From Tistrella mobilis KA081020-065 (GTDB lineage: Bacteria; Pseudomonadota; Alphaproteobacteria; Tistrellales; Tistrellaceae): a stretch of 64,000 nucleotides of DNA. Shown piece after piece: positions 44,031-52,798 of the stretch. A program made the position numbers and the translations under genes. The DNA lies in NCBI RefSeq assembly GCF_000264455.2, contig NC_017958.1, forward strand, positions 186,001 to 250,000, in the 5' to 3' direction. How positions within the stretch are numbered: the first letter of the stretch is position 1; the number at the start of each line of letters is the position of its first letter. The notes under the pieces are model-generated. The model searched no databases and had not been told where the DNA came from. It worked only from the letters and a program-made list of their open reading frames with translations.

Positions 44031-44906
44031 TCAGAATGATGGCACTCCGATCTGGTTTCGAAAGGCGATGCGCATCACCCGGCCGCGCCAGAAGGGCAGG
44101 ATGCGGCCGCCCGCGGCGCGGGAGATGGTGAAAGCCATCGGCAGCATGACCTCCCCGACCAGCTGGTAGTCTTCGCGGGTCACATGCTCGCCCGAGCCGT
44201 GATAAGGGGTGGTGAGGTCGCCATCCTCTTCGGCCGCGAAGCTGGCGAGGCTGCCATCGGGGCGGAAGCTGGCGACGAGCGCGGCCGTCAGGCCGCCATG
44301 GCTGACCACCGCCCGGGCATGGCTGTCGTCGATCGCCTGCCATGTCACTGGCCCGCCGGGCAGCAGGGCCATGGGGTAGAGCGGGCTTTCCAGCAGCCAG
44401 CGCCTGAGCGAAATCCGGTCGAGCTCGGGCGAGCCGGTTTCGTCGACCACGGTGACGAGACCCAGGATCCGGGCCTTCATCTCCATCCGGCCGTCGGCGA
44501 AAGCATCCCAGGCGCGGGCATGAATGCCGGGCAGGATCGGCGTGCGGGCGGCGAAGGCAAGCGCCGGCACCCCCACCGCCACGGTCTGGCTGGCGGTGGT
44601 GGGGGCGAACCCTTCGGTGCGCGGCCGGCGGAAATCGCCCGCCATCTCCATCTCCACCAGCCGCACGCCGACGGGCGGGCCGTCGGGGAAGGTGAAGCGG
44701 AGATAGGCCCGGACCGGCACCGGCAGGGCCGCCAGCGCCGCGCTATCGGGATCCGGCGGCATGGCGGCCCGTGCCGCCACCCGCACCCGTTCGACATGGG
44801 CGGCAATCTCCGCCCCGGTCCGCCAGCTGCCGATCAGGACCGCGATCAGGCCGGCCACCACCATGCCGCCGGCCAGAAGGGCCGCGGTTCGCCAGGTTCT
44901 GCGCAT
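44031..44906 (-). CDS. Membrane-anchored DUF6544-like protein
   Basis: A 291-residue protein with one N-terminal membrane segment (TAALLAGGMVVAGLIAVLIGS). The domain starts ALAALPVPVRAYLRFTFPDGPP, the entry pattern of DUF6544-type proteins, then runs through beta-strand-rich sequence (FAARTPILPGIHARAWDAFADGRM) to YQLVGEVMLPMAFTIS. Function is unknown. It is followed, in the reading direction, by the remnant at the low-GC boundary. A TetR gene ends 73 nt before its start on the same strand, so TetR control is possible. Confidence 0.6.
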   Translation of the reverse strand: MRRTWRTAALLAGGMVVAGLIAVLIGSWRTGAEIAAHVERVRVAARAAMPPDPDSAALAALPVPVRAYLRFTFPDGPPVGVRLVEMEMAGDFRRPRTEGFAPTTASQTVAVGVPALAFAARTPILPGIHARAWDAFADGRMEMKARILGLVTVVDETGSPELDRISLRRWLLESPLYPMALLPGGPVTWQAIDDSHARAVVSHGGLTAALVASFRPDGSLASFAAEEDGDLTTPYHGSGEHVTREDYQLVGEVMLPMAFTISRAAGGRILPFWRGRVMRIAFRNQIGVPSF

Positions 44907-44979
44907 GAAATCTCCCTTCCCCCCGCCATCGGTGCAGCGGGTGGTTGATGCTTTTGGGACGGTTGGATGACGGGATTGA

Positions 44980-45603
44980 TCAGCCGTCGGGGCGACCGAC
45001 GCCCAGGATCAACCCCATCATCGTGTCGACAACGCCCGTGCGCAGCGTCGCTTCGGCTGCACCCCCTGCAGGTGCCCGGCCGGCCGCGATCAGGGAAGCG
45101 GCGCCATGCACCGCCGACCAGAGGGTGAAGGCGACCAACCCGGGATCGCGACCGGGCAGCGGCCCCTCGGCCTGCACCGCCTCTACCGCCCCCCTGAGCA
45201 GGGTGAGCGAGGTCATGCCCGGATCGGCCGCGAAGGGATCGCCGGCAAGATCCGGCAGCGGCGGAGGCGCGAACATCAGGCGGTAGAGCGCCGGATATTC
45301 CGCGGCGAAGGCGAGATAGGCAAGCCCGCCCTCGCGCAGCCGCGCCACCGCATTGCCGGCCGTGCGGGCGGCGACGGCGAGCTTGGTCTCATAGAGCCGC
45401 CGGAAACCCTCGTCATGGACCGCCCGGAGCAGGGCATCGCGGTTGCGGAAATGGTTGTAGAGCGCGGGCGCGCTGCAGCCGATGGCGGCTGCGACCTCGG
45501 CCATGGTCAGCGCCATGGGGTCGCGGTCCTCCAGCAGGCGGATGGTCTCGACCACCGCCCGGCCGGGAATGTCGATCGCCTGGTCCTTGCGCGGGCGCGC
45601 CAT
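44980..45603 (-). CDS. TetR-family transcriptional regulator
   Basis: A 207-residue TetR protein. The helix-turn-helix is LTMAEVAAAIGCSAPALYNHFRNRDALLRAV. The effector domain ends with a WSAVHGAASLI segment typical of the TetR_C_33 or WHG group. The ATG at 45603 starts MARPRK; an open frame runs to 45660, but the operator lies there. A long inverted repeat 13 nt upstream of the start (45616-45652) is the probable autoregulatory site. It may control itself, the downstream DUF6544-like gene, or both. Confidence 0.88.
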   Translation of the reverse strand: MARPRKDQAIDIPGRAVVETIRLLEDRDPMALTMAEVAAAIGCSAPALYNHFRNRDALLRAVHDEGFRRLYETKLAVAARTAGNAVARLREGGLAYLAFAAEYPALYRLMFAPPPLPDLAGDPFAADPGMTSLTLLRGAVEAVQAEGPLPGRDPGLVAFTLWSAVHGAASLIAAGRAPAGGAAEATLRTGVVDTMMGLILGVGRPDG

Positions 45604-45615
45604 GACGTGCCTCCA

Positions 45616-45652
45616 ATTACTGAACGATATTAAATTAATTTCATTCAGTAAT
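45616..45652. promoter_or_regulatory. TetR operator: imperfect 37-bp inverted repeat
   Basis: ATTACTGAACGA (45616-45627) mirrors TCATTCAGTAAT (45641-45652) with one mismatch in twelve, around a 13-bp AT-rich centre TATTAAATTAATT. Its AT content stands out from the GC-rich neighbourhood, and it covers the expected promoter of the TetR gene at 45603. It also lies just after the stop codon of the ybhR-like gene (45680), so it is not internal to that operon. Confidence 0.75.
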
Positions 45653-45679
45653 GAGGTCAAGCCCGGTTGACGCTCTCGC

Positions 45680-46801
45680 TCACTGCAGCCGGCCGCGGAC
45701 GAAGACCACCGCCACCGTGAGCGTCACCGCCGCGATGACCGCCAGTGGCCAGAGATTGGCTGCCACCTCGGAAGCCGGCAATGCCTTCACGAACGAACCT
45801 TCGACGATGATCAGGAAGTGCTTCAGCGGGATGGCCTCTGCCATCCAGCGCAGCAGCCTCGGCATGTTGTCGACCGGCGTGGCGAAGCCCGACATCAGGA
45901 TCATCGGCACGACCACTGCGAAGGTGCCGAGAATGGCCTGCTGCTGTGTGGCGCAGAGCGAGGAAATGACCAGGCCTACCCCGACGACCGAGAGGATGAA
46001 CAGCATCAGGCTTGCAATCAGCAGCGGGAAGGAGCCGGTAAAGGGAATACCGAAACCGAAAATGCCCGCCAGGATCATGATCGTGCCGAGCAGGCTTCCG
46101 ATGATCAGCGCCGGCACGGTCTTGGCCAGGATGATCTCTCCCGGTGTGGTGGGGGACACCAGCAATTGGTCGAAAGTGCCAAGCTCGCGCTCGCGGGCAA
46201 TGGACAGGGCGGTCAACAGCAGCGCAATGGTGGTGGTCAGGATACCGGACAGTCCCGGCACCACGAACCAGCGGTAAATGAGATTGGGGTTGAACCAGTG
46301 CCGCAGCGCCACCGCCTCGCCCGCCGCAGCCCCTCCGGCTTCTCCAACCCGGATGCGTGCCCCCAGTTGTTGGGCGATGGTGGAAAGATAGCCGTTGGTG
46401 ATCTGGGCCGCATTGGCGCGGCGGCCATCGAGCAGCAGCTGCGCCTCGGCGGTCTCTCCACGCTCCACCCGGCGGGAGAAATCGGGCGGGATGGCGAGCG
46501 CTGCGATCACCGTGCGGTCGTCGATCAGCCGGGCCAGCGCCGCCTGATCATGGACCGGGCGAAGCCGATGTACGAAACCTGCCGCTCCGATCCGGGCCAC
46601 GAGTTCGGTCGACCAGCGGCCCTGATCCTGATCGTAGACGGCGATATCGACATTGCGCACCTCCAGCGTCACCGCGAAGGAGAAGACCAGCAGCTGCATC
46701 AACGGCGGCACGATCAATACCGTACGGCTGCGCGGGTCACGCAGGATGCTGAGCAGTTCCTTGACGATCTGGGCGCGGAGACGCGGGGGAACGAGGCGCA
46801 T
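45680..46801 (-). CDS. ybhR: ABC-2 type permease, YbhR-like
   Basis: A 373-residue inner-membrane permease. It starts with the usual KELLSILRDPRSRTVLIVPPLMQLLVFSFA anchor in pieces, a periplasmic domain (VDIAVYDQDQGRW... VIAALAIPPDFSRRV), then HWFNPNLIYRWFVVPGLSGIL and five hydrophobic helices. ARERELGTFDQLLVSPTTPGEIILAK is the ABC-2 signature. It is the last gene of a five-gene run in the same order as Escherichia coli cecR-ybhG-ybhF-ybhS-ybhR, an exporter linked to drug or cation resistance. Confidence 0.85.
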   Translation of the reverse strand: MRLVPPRLRAQIVKELLSILRDPRSRTVLIVPPLMQLLVFSFAVTLEVRNVDIAVYDQDQGRWSTELVARIGAAGFVHRLRPVHDQAALARLIDDRTVIAALAIPPDFSRRVERGETAEAQLLLDGRRANAAQITNGYLSTIAQQLGARIRVGEAGGAAAGEAVALRHWFNPNLIYRWFVVPGLSGILTTTIALLLTALSIARERELGTFDQLLVSPTTPGEIILAKTVPALIIGSLLGTIMILAGIFGFGIPFTGSFPLLIASLMLFILSVVGVGLVISSLCATQQQAILGTFAVVVPMILMSGFATPVDNMPRLLRWMAEAIPLKHFLIIVEGSFVKALPASEVAANLWPLAVIAAVTLTVAVVFVRGRLQ

Positions 46802-46804
46802 GGG

Positions 46805-47931
46805 TCAGCTGTCCAGGCTCTTGGCGGTCCTGAGCCGCGCGATGATGAAGAACACCGAGCCGATCGCCAGCATGACCAGCAGATCCGGCAGCAACACCCG
46901 CCAGACATCCCCGGCCAGGAACACCGTCTGCAGGGCGGAGACGAAATAGCGCGCCGGTACCAGATTGGTGAGCATCCGGATCGGCCAGGGCATGGAGGCG
47001 ATCTCGAACAGGAAGCCCGACAGCATGAAGGCAGGCAGGAAGCCGGTGAGCAGCGCCACCTGGGCCGCAACAAACTGGTTGCGGGCGATGGCCGAGATCA
47101 ACAACCCCTGCCCCAGAGCCGGCACCAGAAAGGCCGCGGTCAGGGCCAGCAGCGCCCCCCATGAGCCCCGCAACGGCACATCGAAGACGTGTATGGCGAG
47201 AAGTGCACATCCCGTCGTCGTCATGAGCCCGAGCGCGAAATAGGGGAGCAGCTTGCCCACCAGAATCTCGGTCACCGACGCCGGGGTGGAAAGGATCGCC
47301 TCCATTGTGCCACGCTCCCATTCCCGCGCCACGACCAGCGCGGTCAACAGGGTGCCGATCATGGTCATGATGATCGCGATGGCTCCGGGAACCAGGGCAC
47401 GCCGGCTCTCCAGCTCGGCATTGAACCAGAAGCGTGATACCAGCGAGACGGGGCGGGCGCTGCTGCCCCCTCACGCCCCGCCTGCCAGGCCGCCACCAGC
47501 CCCAGCGTGTAGTTGGCGACGAAACTGGCGGTGTTGGGCTGGGAGCCGTCGGTGATCACCTGAACCAGCGGCGTCTCTCCCGTCTGAAGCCTGCGGGTGA
47601 AATCCTGCGGGATGACCACATAGCCGCGCAGCCGCCCCGCGACGACGCCGGCTTCGACATCACGCCGGTCGCGGGCGGGGGTGACGGTGAAATAGCGGCT
47701 GCCGGCAAAGGCCGCCGCCAGCGAGCGGGCCTCGGCATCATCGGTTTCCGCCACCACACCCACCGGCACCCGGCGGATGTCGAGTGAGACCGCGTCGGCA
47801 TAGAGAAACAGCATCACCACCGGCAGCACGAAGGCGATCAGGATCGCCGACGGGTCCCGCAGAATCTGCAGGCTCTCCTTGACGATCAGAGCCGCAAGCC
47901 GCCCGGGGTCGAAGCGCCGCACCGGTGTCAT
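46805..47931 (-). pseudogene. ybhS: ABC-2 type permease, YbhS-like, split by a frameshift
   Basis: The first frame (47931-47365) codes the N-terminal half, with RLAALIVKESLQILRDPSAILIAFVLPVVML and VIPQDFTRRLQTGETPLVQVITDGSQPNTA in pieces. It goes astray after GREGAAAPAP. The expected continuation VSLVSRFWFNAELESRRALV, then PGAIAIIMTMIGTLL, is found one frame over and runs on to 46805. A missing single base in or near the G- and C-runs at about 47443-47470 explains this. Either the exporter is inactive or the base was lost in sequencing. The ATP-binding and other permease genes look intact. Confidence 0.8.
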
Positions 47932-49682
47932 GCACCCGCCTCCCGGTCTGCGTCATGCGCCTCGATCAGCCCGATAAAGGCGTCCTCCATGGTCGGCTCC
48001 GGCAGATCCCGGGTCACGACCCGGGCCTTGAGTGCATCGGGCGTGTCGAGGGCGATCAGTTTCGAGCGGTACATCAACGCCACCCGATCGCAGTATTCGG
48101 CCTCGTCCATAAAATGGGTGGTCACCATCACCGTCACCCCCTTGCGGACCAGGCCATTGATATGGGTCCAGAATTCGCGGCGGGTGATCGGATCGACACC
48201 CGAGGTCGGTTCGTCGAGAAACAGCACCGGCGGCCGGTGCATCAGGGCGCAGGCCAGCGCCAGCCGCTGGCGGTAGCCAAGCGGCAGATCTCCTGGCGCC
48301 CCCGTCAGATGACGGCCGAGCTGAAAGGTCTCGATCATCTCCTCGACCCGCGCCCGCCGCACCCGCCCCTCCAGCCCGTAGACACCGGCCGAGAACTCAA
48401 GGTTCTGACGGACCGAGAGCAGGCCATAGAGCGAAAATTTCTGCGCCATATAGCCAAGCTGCCGCTTCGCCTCGCTGGTCGCCCGGCGCAGATCCAGCCC
48501 GGCGACCTCGGCCGCACCGGCGCTTGGCCGCAACAGGCCGCAAAGCATCTTGAAAGTGGTCGACTTGCCCGCACCGTTCGGACCGAGCAGGCCGAAGATC
48601 TCGCCGCGGCTGACCTCGAAGCTGACATCCTCGGTGGCGGTGAAGGTGCCGAAGCGCCTGGTGAGATGGCGGCAGGATACCGTCACCTCCGTCTCCAACC
48701 GCACCGGATCCATGCGTTCGGCGAGCCGTGAGGTGCCGCCAGGGCCGCCGCCGAGCAGGTCGATGAAGGCGTCCTCGAAGCGCGGGGTCACCGCCTCGAC
48801 CCGCGCACCGGTTTCGGCTGCGAACGGTGCCAGCAGATCGGGCGTACCGCCCTCGCGCAGCACCAGGCGGACGGCGTCGCCCTGAATGACCCCGTCGCTC
48901 ACGCCCGGCAGGCCCAGCGCCTCGGACAGGACCTGCCGGCGATCACGCCGCGGCCCGGCCAGACGGAAGCTGCGGTCATGGAGCCGCGCGGTCAGCCCTG
49001 CCGGCGGACCGTCATATTCCAGCCGGCCTTCATTCAGCAGCAAAACGGTCTCGCAGCGCTCGGCCTCGTCGAGATAGGCAGTGGACCAGACCACCGCCAT
49101 CCCCTCCCCGGTCAACGCCTCGACCATCCGCCAGAGGTCCTGGCGGCTGACGGGATCCACCCCCACACCGGGCTCGTCGAGCAGCAGCACCCCGGGTGTA
49201 CCCATCAGCGCGCAGGCAAGTCCCAGCTTCTGCTTCATGCCGCCCGAAAGCCGCCCGGCCAGTCGGCTGGTGAAAGGGCCGAGCCGCGTGAAACCGAGCA
49301 GGCGCTCGAAAACCGGTTGCGCCCGCCGCGGCGCGATGCCGCGCAACCTGGCATAGAGACGCAGATTCTCGATCACCGAGAGGTCTTCATAGAGCCCGAA
49401 GCGCTGCGGCATATAGCCGATCGATGGCGCCACCCGGTCGCGGTCGTGGCTGACATCGACCCCGGCCAAACGGATGGTGCCGGCATCAGGAGCCATAAGT
49501 CCGGCCATCAGCCGCATCAGCGTCGTCTTGCCGGCACCATCCGGCCCGACCAGCCCGGTCAACCGGCCACGCAGGATCCGGGCATCGATGCCCTTCAACG
49601 CCTCGACACCGGGGAAGCTCTTGACCACCCCCGCGACATCGACCGCGACGGCGTCATCCCCTGCCGGCGCGGCTGCCGCCAT
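47928..49682 (-). CDS. ybhF: ABC exporter ATPase with two nucleotide-binding domains, YbhF-like
   Basis: A 584-residue protein with two complete ATPase domains in tandem. The first has Walker A LVGPDGAGKTTLMRLM, signature RLSGGMKQKLGLACAL and Walker B VLLLDEPGVGVD. The second has LLGPNGAGKSTTFKML, a diverged signature DLPLGYRQRLALACAL and VLFLDEPTSGVD. A membrane-fusion partner gene lies upstream and two ABC-2 permease genes downstream, all overlapping or nearly so. Together they form an exporter of the YbhGFSR type spanning the inner membrane and periplasm. Confidence 0.9.
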   Translation of the reverse strand: MAAAAPAGDDAVAVDVAGVVKSFPGVEALKGIDARILRGRLTGLVGPDGAGKTTLMRLMAGLMAPDAGTIRLAGVDVSHDRDRVAPSIGYMPQRFGLYEDLSVIENLRLYARLRGIAPRRAQPVFERLLGFTRLGPFTSRLAGRLSGGMKQKLGLACALMGTPGVLLLDEPGVGVDPVSRQDLWRMVEALTGEGMAVVWSTAYLDEAERCETVLLLNEGRLEYDGPPAGLTARLHDRSFRLAGPRRDRRQVLSEALGLPGVSDGVIQGDAVRLVLREGGTPDLLAPFAAETGARVEAVTPRFEDAFIDLLGGGPGGTSRLAERMDPVRLETEVTVSCRHLTRRFGTFTATEDVSFEVSRGEIFGLLGPNGAGKSTTFKMLCGLLRPSAGAAEVAGLDLRRATSEAKRQLGYMAQKFSLYGLLSVRQNLEFSAGVYGLEGRVRRARVEEMIETFQLGRHLTGAPGDLPLGYRQRLALACALMHRPPVLFLDEPTSGVDPITRREFWTHINGLVRKGVTVMVTTHFMDEAEYCDRVALMYRSKLIALDTPDALKARVVTRDLPEPTMEDAFIGLIEAHDADREAGA

Positions 49683-49686
49683 GGCG

Positions 49687-50706
49687 TCAGTCCTCCCTGT
49701 CCAATGTCACCGTTACCGGCATGCCCTGACGCAGCCCGTCATCGGCATCGGTGACCACGATCCGCAGCCGGTAAACCAGATCCGTGCGAAGCGCCGTGGT
49801 CTCGACCGATTTGGGCGTGAACTCGGCGCGGGGAGAGACGAAACCGATCCGCCCGTCATAGACCCGACCGCCGCTATCGGTGGTGACCCGAACCGCCGCG
49901 CCCGGCACGGCACGTCCAAGATCCGGTTCCGCCACATAGGCGCGGACATAGACCGGATCCTTCAACGACAGGGTATAGACAGGCGTGCCCGCGGCAGCCA
50001 TGCTGCCCGGTTCCAGGATCCGGGCGAGGATGGTGCCGGCGGCAGGCGCCGCAAGCCGGGCATCCTCCAGCGCCGTCCGCGCCTGATCGCGCGCCGCCCC
50101 GGCCGCCGCCAGTGCCGCCTCACCGGCGGCGATGTCTTCGGCCCGCGCACCGGCTTCGAGCAGGGCAAGCGCCTGACGGCGCGCCTCCAGAACCGCCGCC
50201 GCCTCGTCGCGGGCGGCACGGGCGGCATCTGACTCGCTTTCGCTCACCACCCGGGAGCCGACCAGAGAGCGCTTGCGCCGATAATCGATCTCGGCGAAGC
50301 GCAGGGTCGCCTCGGCCTGGGCCAGCAGGGCGGCGGCTTCGGCGATCTCTTGCGGCCGGTTGCCATTGCGCAGCCGGTCGAGCGATGCCTGCGCCTGGGC
50401 GCGTTCGGCTTCGGCGCGGGCGGCCGCATCGCGGAGCGGCCGGTCGTCGAGCACCGCCACCACATCGCCCGCCTGCACGGCATCACCTTCCTCGGCCGCC
50501 ATTTCCGCGACCCGCCCCCCCTGGCGGAAGGCGAGCGCCACCTCGCGGATGTCGACATTGCCGTAGAGCACCAGCCGGGCATCGCTGGCCGCCCCGGACA
50601 CAAGCCGGTCCCGCAGCCAACCATTGGCCGGCGGCCAGAACAGGCCGATGGCGACCGCAGCAGCCATCCCCCCCAGAAGCAGAGCGACACGCAACGCGGC
50701 TTTCAT
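49687..50706 (-). CDS. ybhG: HlyD-family membrane-fusion protein, YbhG-like
   Basis: A 339-residue periplasmic adaptor. One N-terminal membrane helix (ALLLGGMAAAVAIGLFW) is followed by a lipoyl-like segment EEGDAVQAGDVVAVLDDR and a long coiled coil rich in Ala, Arg and Glu (ARAEAERAQAQASLDRLRNG... EAAALLAQAEATLRFAEIDYRRK). The second lipoyl half is LAAPAAGTILARILEPGSMAAAGTPVYTLSL, and a beta-barrel ends it. It links the inner-membrane ABC transporter to the outer membrane. It overlaps the TetR gene by 4 nt. Confidence 0.88.
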   Translation of the reverse strand: MKAALRVALLLGGMAAAVAIGLFWPPANGWLRDRLVSGAASDARLVLYGNVDIREVALAFRQGGRVAEMAAEEGDAVQAGDVVAVLDDRPLRDAAARAEAERAQAQASLDRLRNGNRPQEIAEAAALLAQAEATLRFAEIDYRRKRSLVGSRVVSESESDAARAARDEAAAVLEARRQALALLEAGARAEDIAAGEAALAAAGAARDQARTALEDARLAAPAAGTILARILEPGSMAAAGTPVYTLSLKDPVYVRAYVAEPDLGRAVPGAAVRVTTDSGGRVYDGRIGFVSPRAEFTPKSVETTALRTDLVYRLRIVVTDADDGLRQGMPVTVTLDRED

Positions 50707-51365
50707 GAGCGATCTCCGGCCGGGACAAGCATGGCGGTAAGGTTGCGGCGAAGCTGCCCCTGGATTGCGACGATCTCGTCCGGACCGATCGCCGGCTGGT
50801 CAATGATCCGGAGCACCGCGGCCCGTGCGACCCGGAAGACCAGCATCTGGCCCATGATGGTCGCCACCACCAGCCGTGGATCCCCTGCCTGTGCCATGGG
50901 ATCGATATGTTGTACCAACCGGATCAGGCCACGCGAGACTGGCCGCATCAACCCGTCGTGAAGCAGGGCGAAAGCCGCCGTCGGCGATTGCTGTTCACGT
51001 ACCACAAGCTGCGCCCAGGGATTGCTCTCGGTTCCCGCCATGAGGAGGATGAAAGCGTCGGTCATCCGGAACAGCAGGGCGAGCCCGTCCTCGCGACCCG
51101 GAGGAAGGTCGCCATCCAGCGCTGCCTCGATCTCCGCCAGGACGGGGCCGATCCGGGCACGGATCTGCTCGACGATATCCGCAAACACCGCCAGATACAG
51201 GCCTTCCTTGTTCCGGAAGTGATAGCCGATCAGCGCCTGATTGACCTTCGCCGTCTCCGCGATGGTACGCGTGCGGGTAGCATCGAAACCGTCGCGTCCG
51301 AACACGTCGATCGCCGCCCGGATCAATGCCTCCCGCGTTGCATCGCCACGTGTCGCCTGTGTCAT
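50703..51365 (-). CDS. cecR: TetR-family regulator of the export operon, CecR-like
   Basis: A 220-residue TetR protein with DUF1956-type effector domain. The helix-turn-helix is TRTIAETAKVNQALIGYHFRNKEGLYLAVFADIVEQIR. It is the first gene of the exporter operon, overlapping the adaptor gene by 4 nt, exactly as cecR leads ybhGFSR in Escherichia coli, where it represses the operon. An AT-rich imperfect palindrome about 53 nt upstream (51418-51437) is the probable operator. Confidence 0.86.
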   Translation of the reverse strand: MTQATRGDATREALIRAAIDVFGRDGFDATRTRTIAETAKVNQALIGYHFRNKEGLYLAVFADIVEQIRARIGPVLAEIEAALDGDLPPGREDGLALLFRMTDAFILLMAGTESNPWAQLVVREQQSPTAAFALLHDGLMRPVSRGLIRLVQHIDPMAQAGDPRLVVATIMGQMLVFRVARAAVLRIIDQPAIGPDEIVAIQGQLRRNLTAMLVPAGDRS

Positions 51366-51417
51366 GGCTCCGGGTGCCTGTGCAGATGGGGTCCAACTCA
51401 GTTTGATTGATCAGATG

Positions 51418-51437
51418 ATTTAGTCAAATGATTAAAT
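51418..51437. promoter_or_regulatory. Candidate operator of the CecR-like repressor
   Basis: ATTTAGTCAAATGATTAAAT is an imperfect 20-bp palindrome (ATTTA-x-TCA, AA, TGA-x-TAAAT). It lies in an AT-rich patch upstream of the TetR gene at 51365. Its placement and size fit autoregulation by that protein. It sits between this operon and the terminator of the ferritin-like gene. Confidence 0.55.
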
Positions 51438-51455
51438 AATTGTCGTCGTGAATAA

Positions 51456-51478
51456 GGGCTGACCCGACGGATCAGCCC
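51456..51478 (-). terminator. Candidate terminator after the ferritin-like gene
   Basis: On the minus strand GGGCTGA pairs perfectly with TCAGCCC around a nine-base loop, followed by TTATT. It lies 22 nt after the stop of the ferritin-like gene and before the export operon. The T run is short, so termination may be partial. Confidence 0.55.
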
Positions 51479-51499
51479 CTCTCATTCGTCTGGATGTGC

Positions 51500-52615
51500 T
51501 CAGGCTGCGGTGTCGTGGCGGCTGCGGCGCGCGGCGTTCACGCCGGCCAGGAATTCCAGGCCCTCGGCGGCGATGGCATCGCCCACCGTGCCCTCGCCCT
51601 CCCCCGCCAGCGCGCCCAGATCGACCCACTGGGCATAGAGCGGCCGGGTCCGGTCGGTGATGATGCCCGCATGCAGCAGGGTCTTGACCAGCACCCGGAA
51701 GACATTGGTGCTCTCGGACATCTCGGCGCGACGGACGTCGGAGGTATAGCTCTCCTTCATGGCATCCCGCACCCATTCCCAATCAAGCCCCAGCGGCGCA
51801 TAGAGCGCCTGCTTCTGGCTGGGATGGAGCATGTTGAACATCAGAATCTGAAAGCACTGCGCCGCCCAGTCCTCGACGCCGTTGCGCGCCTTTTCGTCCA
51901 TCATCGGCAGGGCATCGCGGCCCCAGAGCTTGCCGGCGCGATGGTGGAAGGCCTCGTCGGTCATCACCAGCTGGGTCAGCCGGCGCAGCACCGGGTCCTG
52001 GCTCTTGGAATGCAGGCTGGCGAAAATGCCCATGGCGAGGCCTTCGACCAGAAGCTGCATGCCGACGATCTTGCGCGGCACGTCGGTCAGGTCGACCAGT
52101 TCCTTCAGCAGCCCGCCCAGCACGTCGGAGGCCGGCATCGGCGCACCCCAGCGGGTGTGGATATAGCGGCTGAAGGCGGTGACATGGCGGGCTTCCTCGC
52201 GCGCCTGATTGGCGGCATATTCCACCACCCCCGGATCGGCGAGCATATGGCAGAGGCTGGCCGACAGCGACAGCGCCCCCTGCTCGCCATGCAACACGCT
52301 CGACAGCCACCAGCGCGCGCTTTCATTGGCGAACCAGACCCGCTGTTCGGCGGTCAGCCGGTCGGCGACAGCGCTGTTCAGTTCGGGCACGATCGAGGCC
52401 GGCATGACCGTCTCGGTCGCCATGTCGAACGGCTCGTCGAAGCGGATATAGGCGGTGTCGAGCGGGTCCCAGAAATGGCGATGGGTCTCGGCGATGATCT
52501 CATCGAACAGATCGGTGCGCTCGGCATAGCGCGGCACCCGGATCTGATCGAGAAAGCCGGCCGGTCCGACCGCTCGGAAGGCACCGCTCCGGCTGACGCT
52601 GGTGGTCTCGGGCAT
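51500..52615 (-). CDS. Ferritin-like diiron protein
   Basis: A 371-residue helical protein with the ligands of a carboxylate-bridged diiron site: Glu111 (HGEQGAL), Glu141 and His144 (REEARHVTAF), Glu191 (LLVEGLAMG), and Glu221 with His224 (MTDEAFHHRAG). This is the ferritin-like/ribonucleotide-reductase-like arrangement used by oxygenases and oxidases. I do not recognise the subfamily. It is the most downstream gene of a group with a PaaA-like diiron protein, a radical SAM protein and a Rieske protein. The ATG at 52615 is preferred. A 22-bp palindrome lies about 100 nt upstream, so its expression is probably controlled separately. Confidence 0.75.
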   Translation of the reverse strand: MPETTSVSRSGAFRAVGPAGFLDQIRVPRYAERTDLFDEIIAETHRHFWDPLDTAYIRFDEPFDMATETVMPASIVPELNSAVADRLTAEQRVWFANESARWWLSSVLHGEQGALSLSASLCHMLADPGVVEYAANQAREEARHVTAFSRYIHTRWGAPMPASDVLGGLLKELVDLTDVPRKIVGMQLLVEGLAMGIFASLHSKSQDPVLRRLTQLVMTDEAFHHRAGKLWGRDALPMMDEKARNGVEDWAAQCFQILMFNMLHPSQKQALYAPLGLDWEWVRDAMKESYTSDVRRAEMSESTNVFRVLVKTLLHAGIITDRTRPLYAQWVDLGALAGEGEGTVGDAIAAEGLEFLAGVNAARRSRHDTAA

Positions 52616-52711
52616 GGATGTCTCGTCCCCTGACTGATGCGGACCTGGGCTGATACGGCCGGATGGCATCGGGCGCGGATCGCGCCTCTTGTTCTTGTCT
52701 TAAGGATAGAA

Positions 52712-52733
52712 TGATTGACGTATACGTCAATCA
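52712..52733. promoter_or_regulatory. 22-bp perfect palindrome upstream of the ferritin-like gene
   Basis: The 22 bases from 52712 to 52733 are their own reverse complement, with central ATTGACGTATACGTCAAT (52714-52731). TGACG-x4-CGTCA half-sites of this type are typical of operators for TetR-family or similar dimeric regulators. It lies 97-118 nt before the ferritin-like ATG on the minus strand. No regulator gene is adjacent. Confidence 0.75.
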
Positions 52734-52798
52734 AGGAGCGCACGACATGATCCGGCCATCGGCCGGCAGCCGCGCGCCCCGTCGGAAACCGCCGACGA

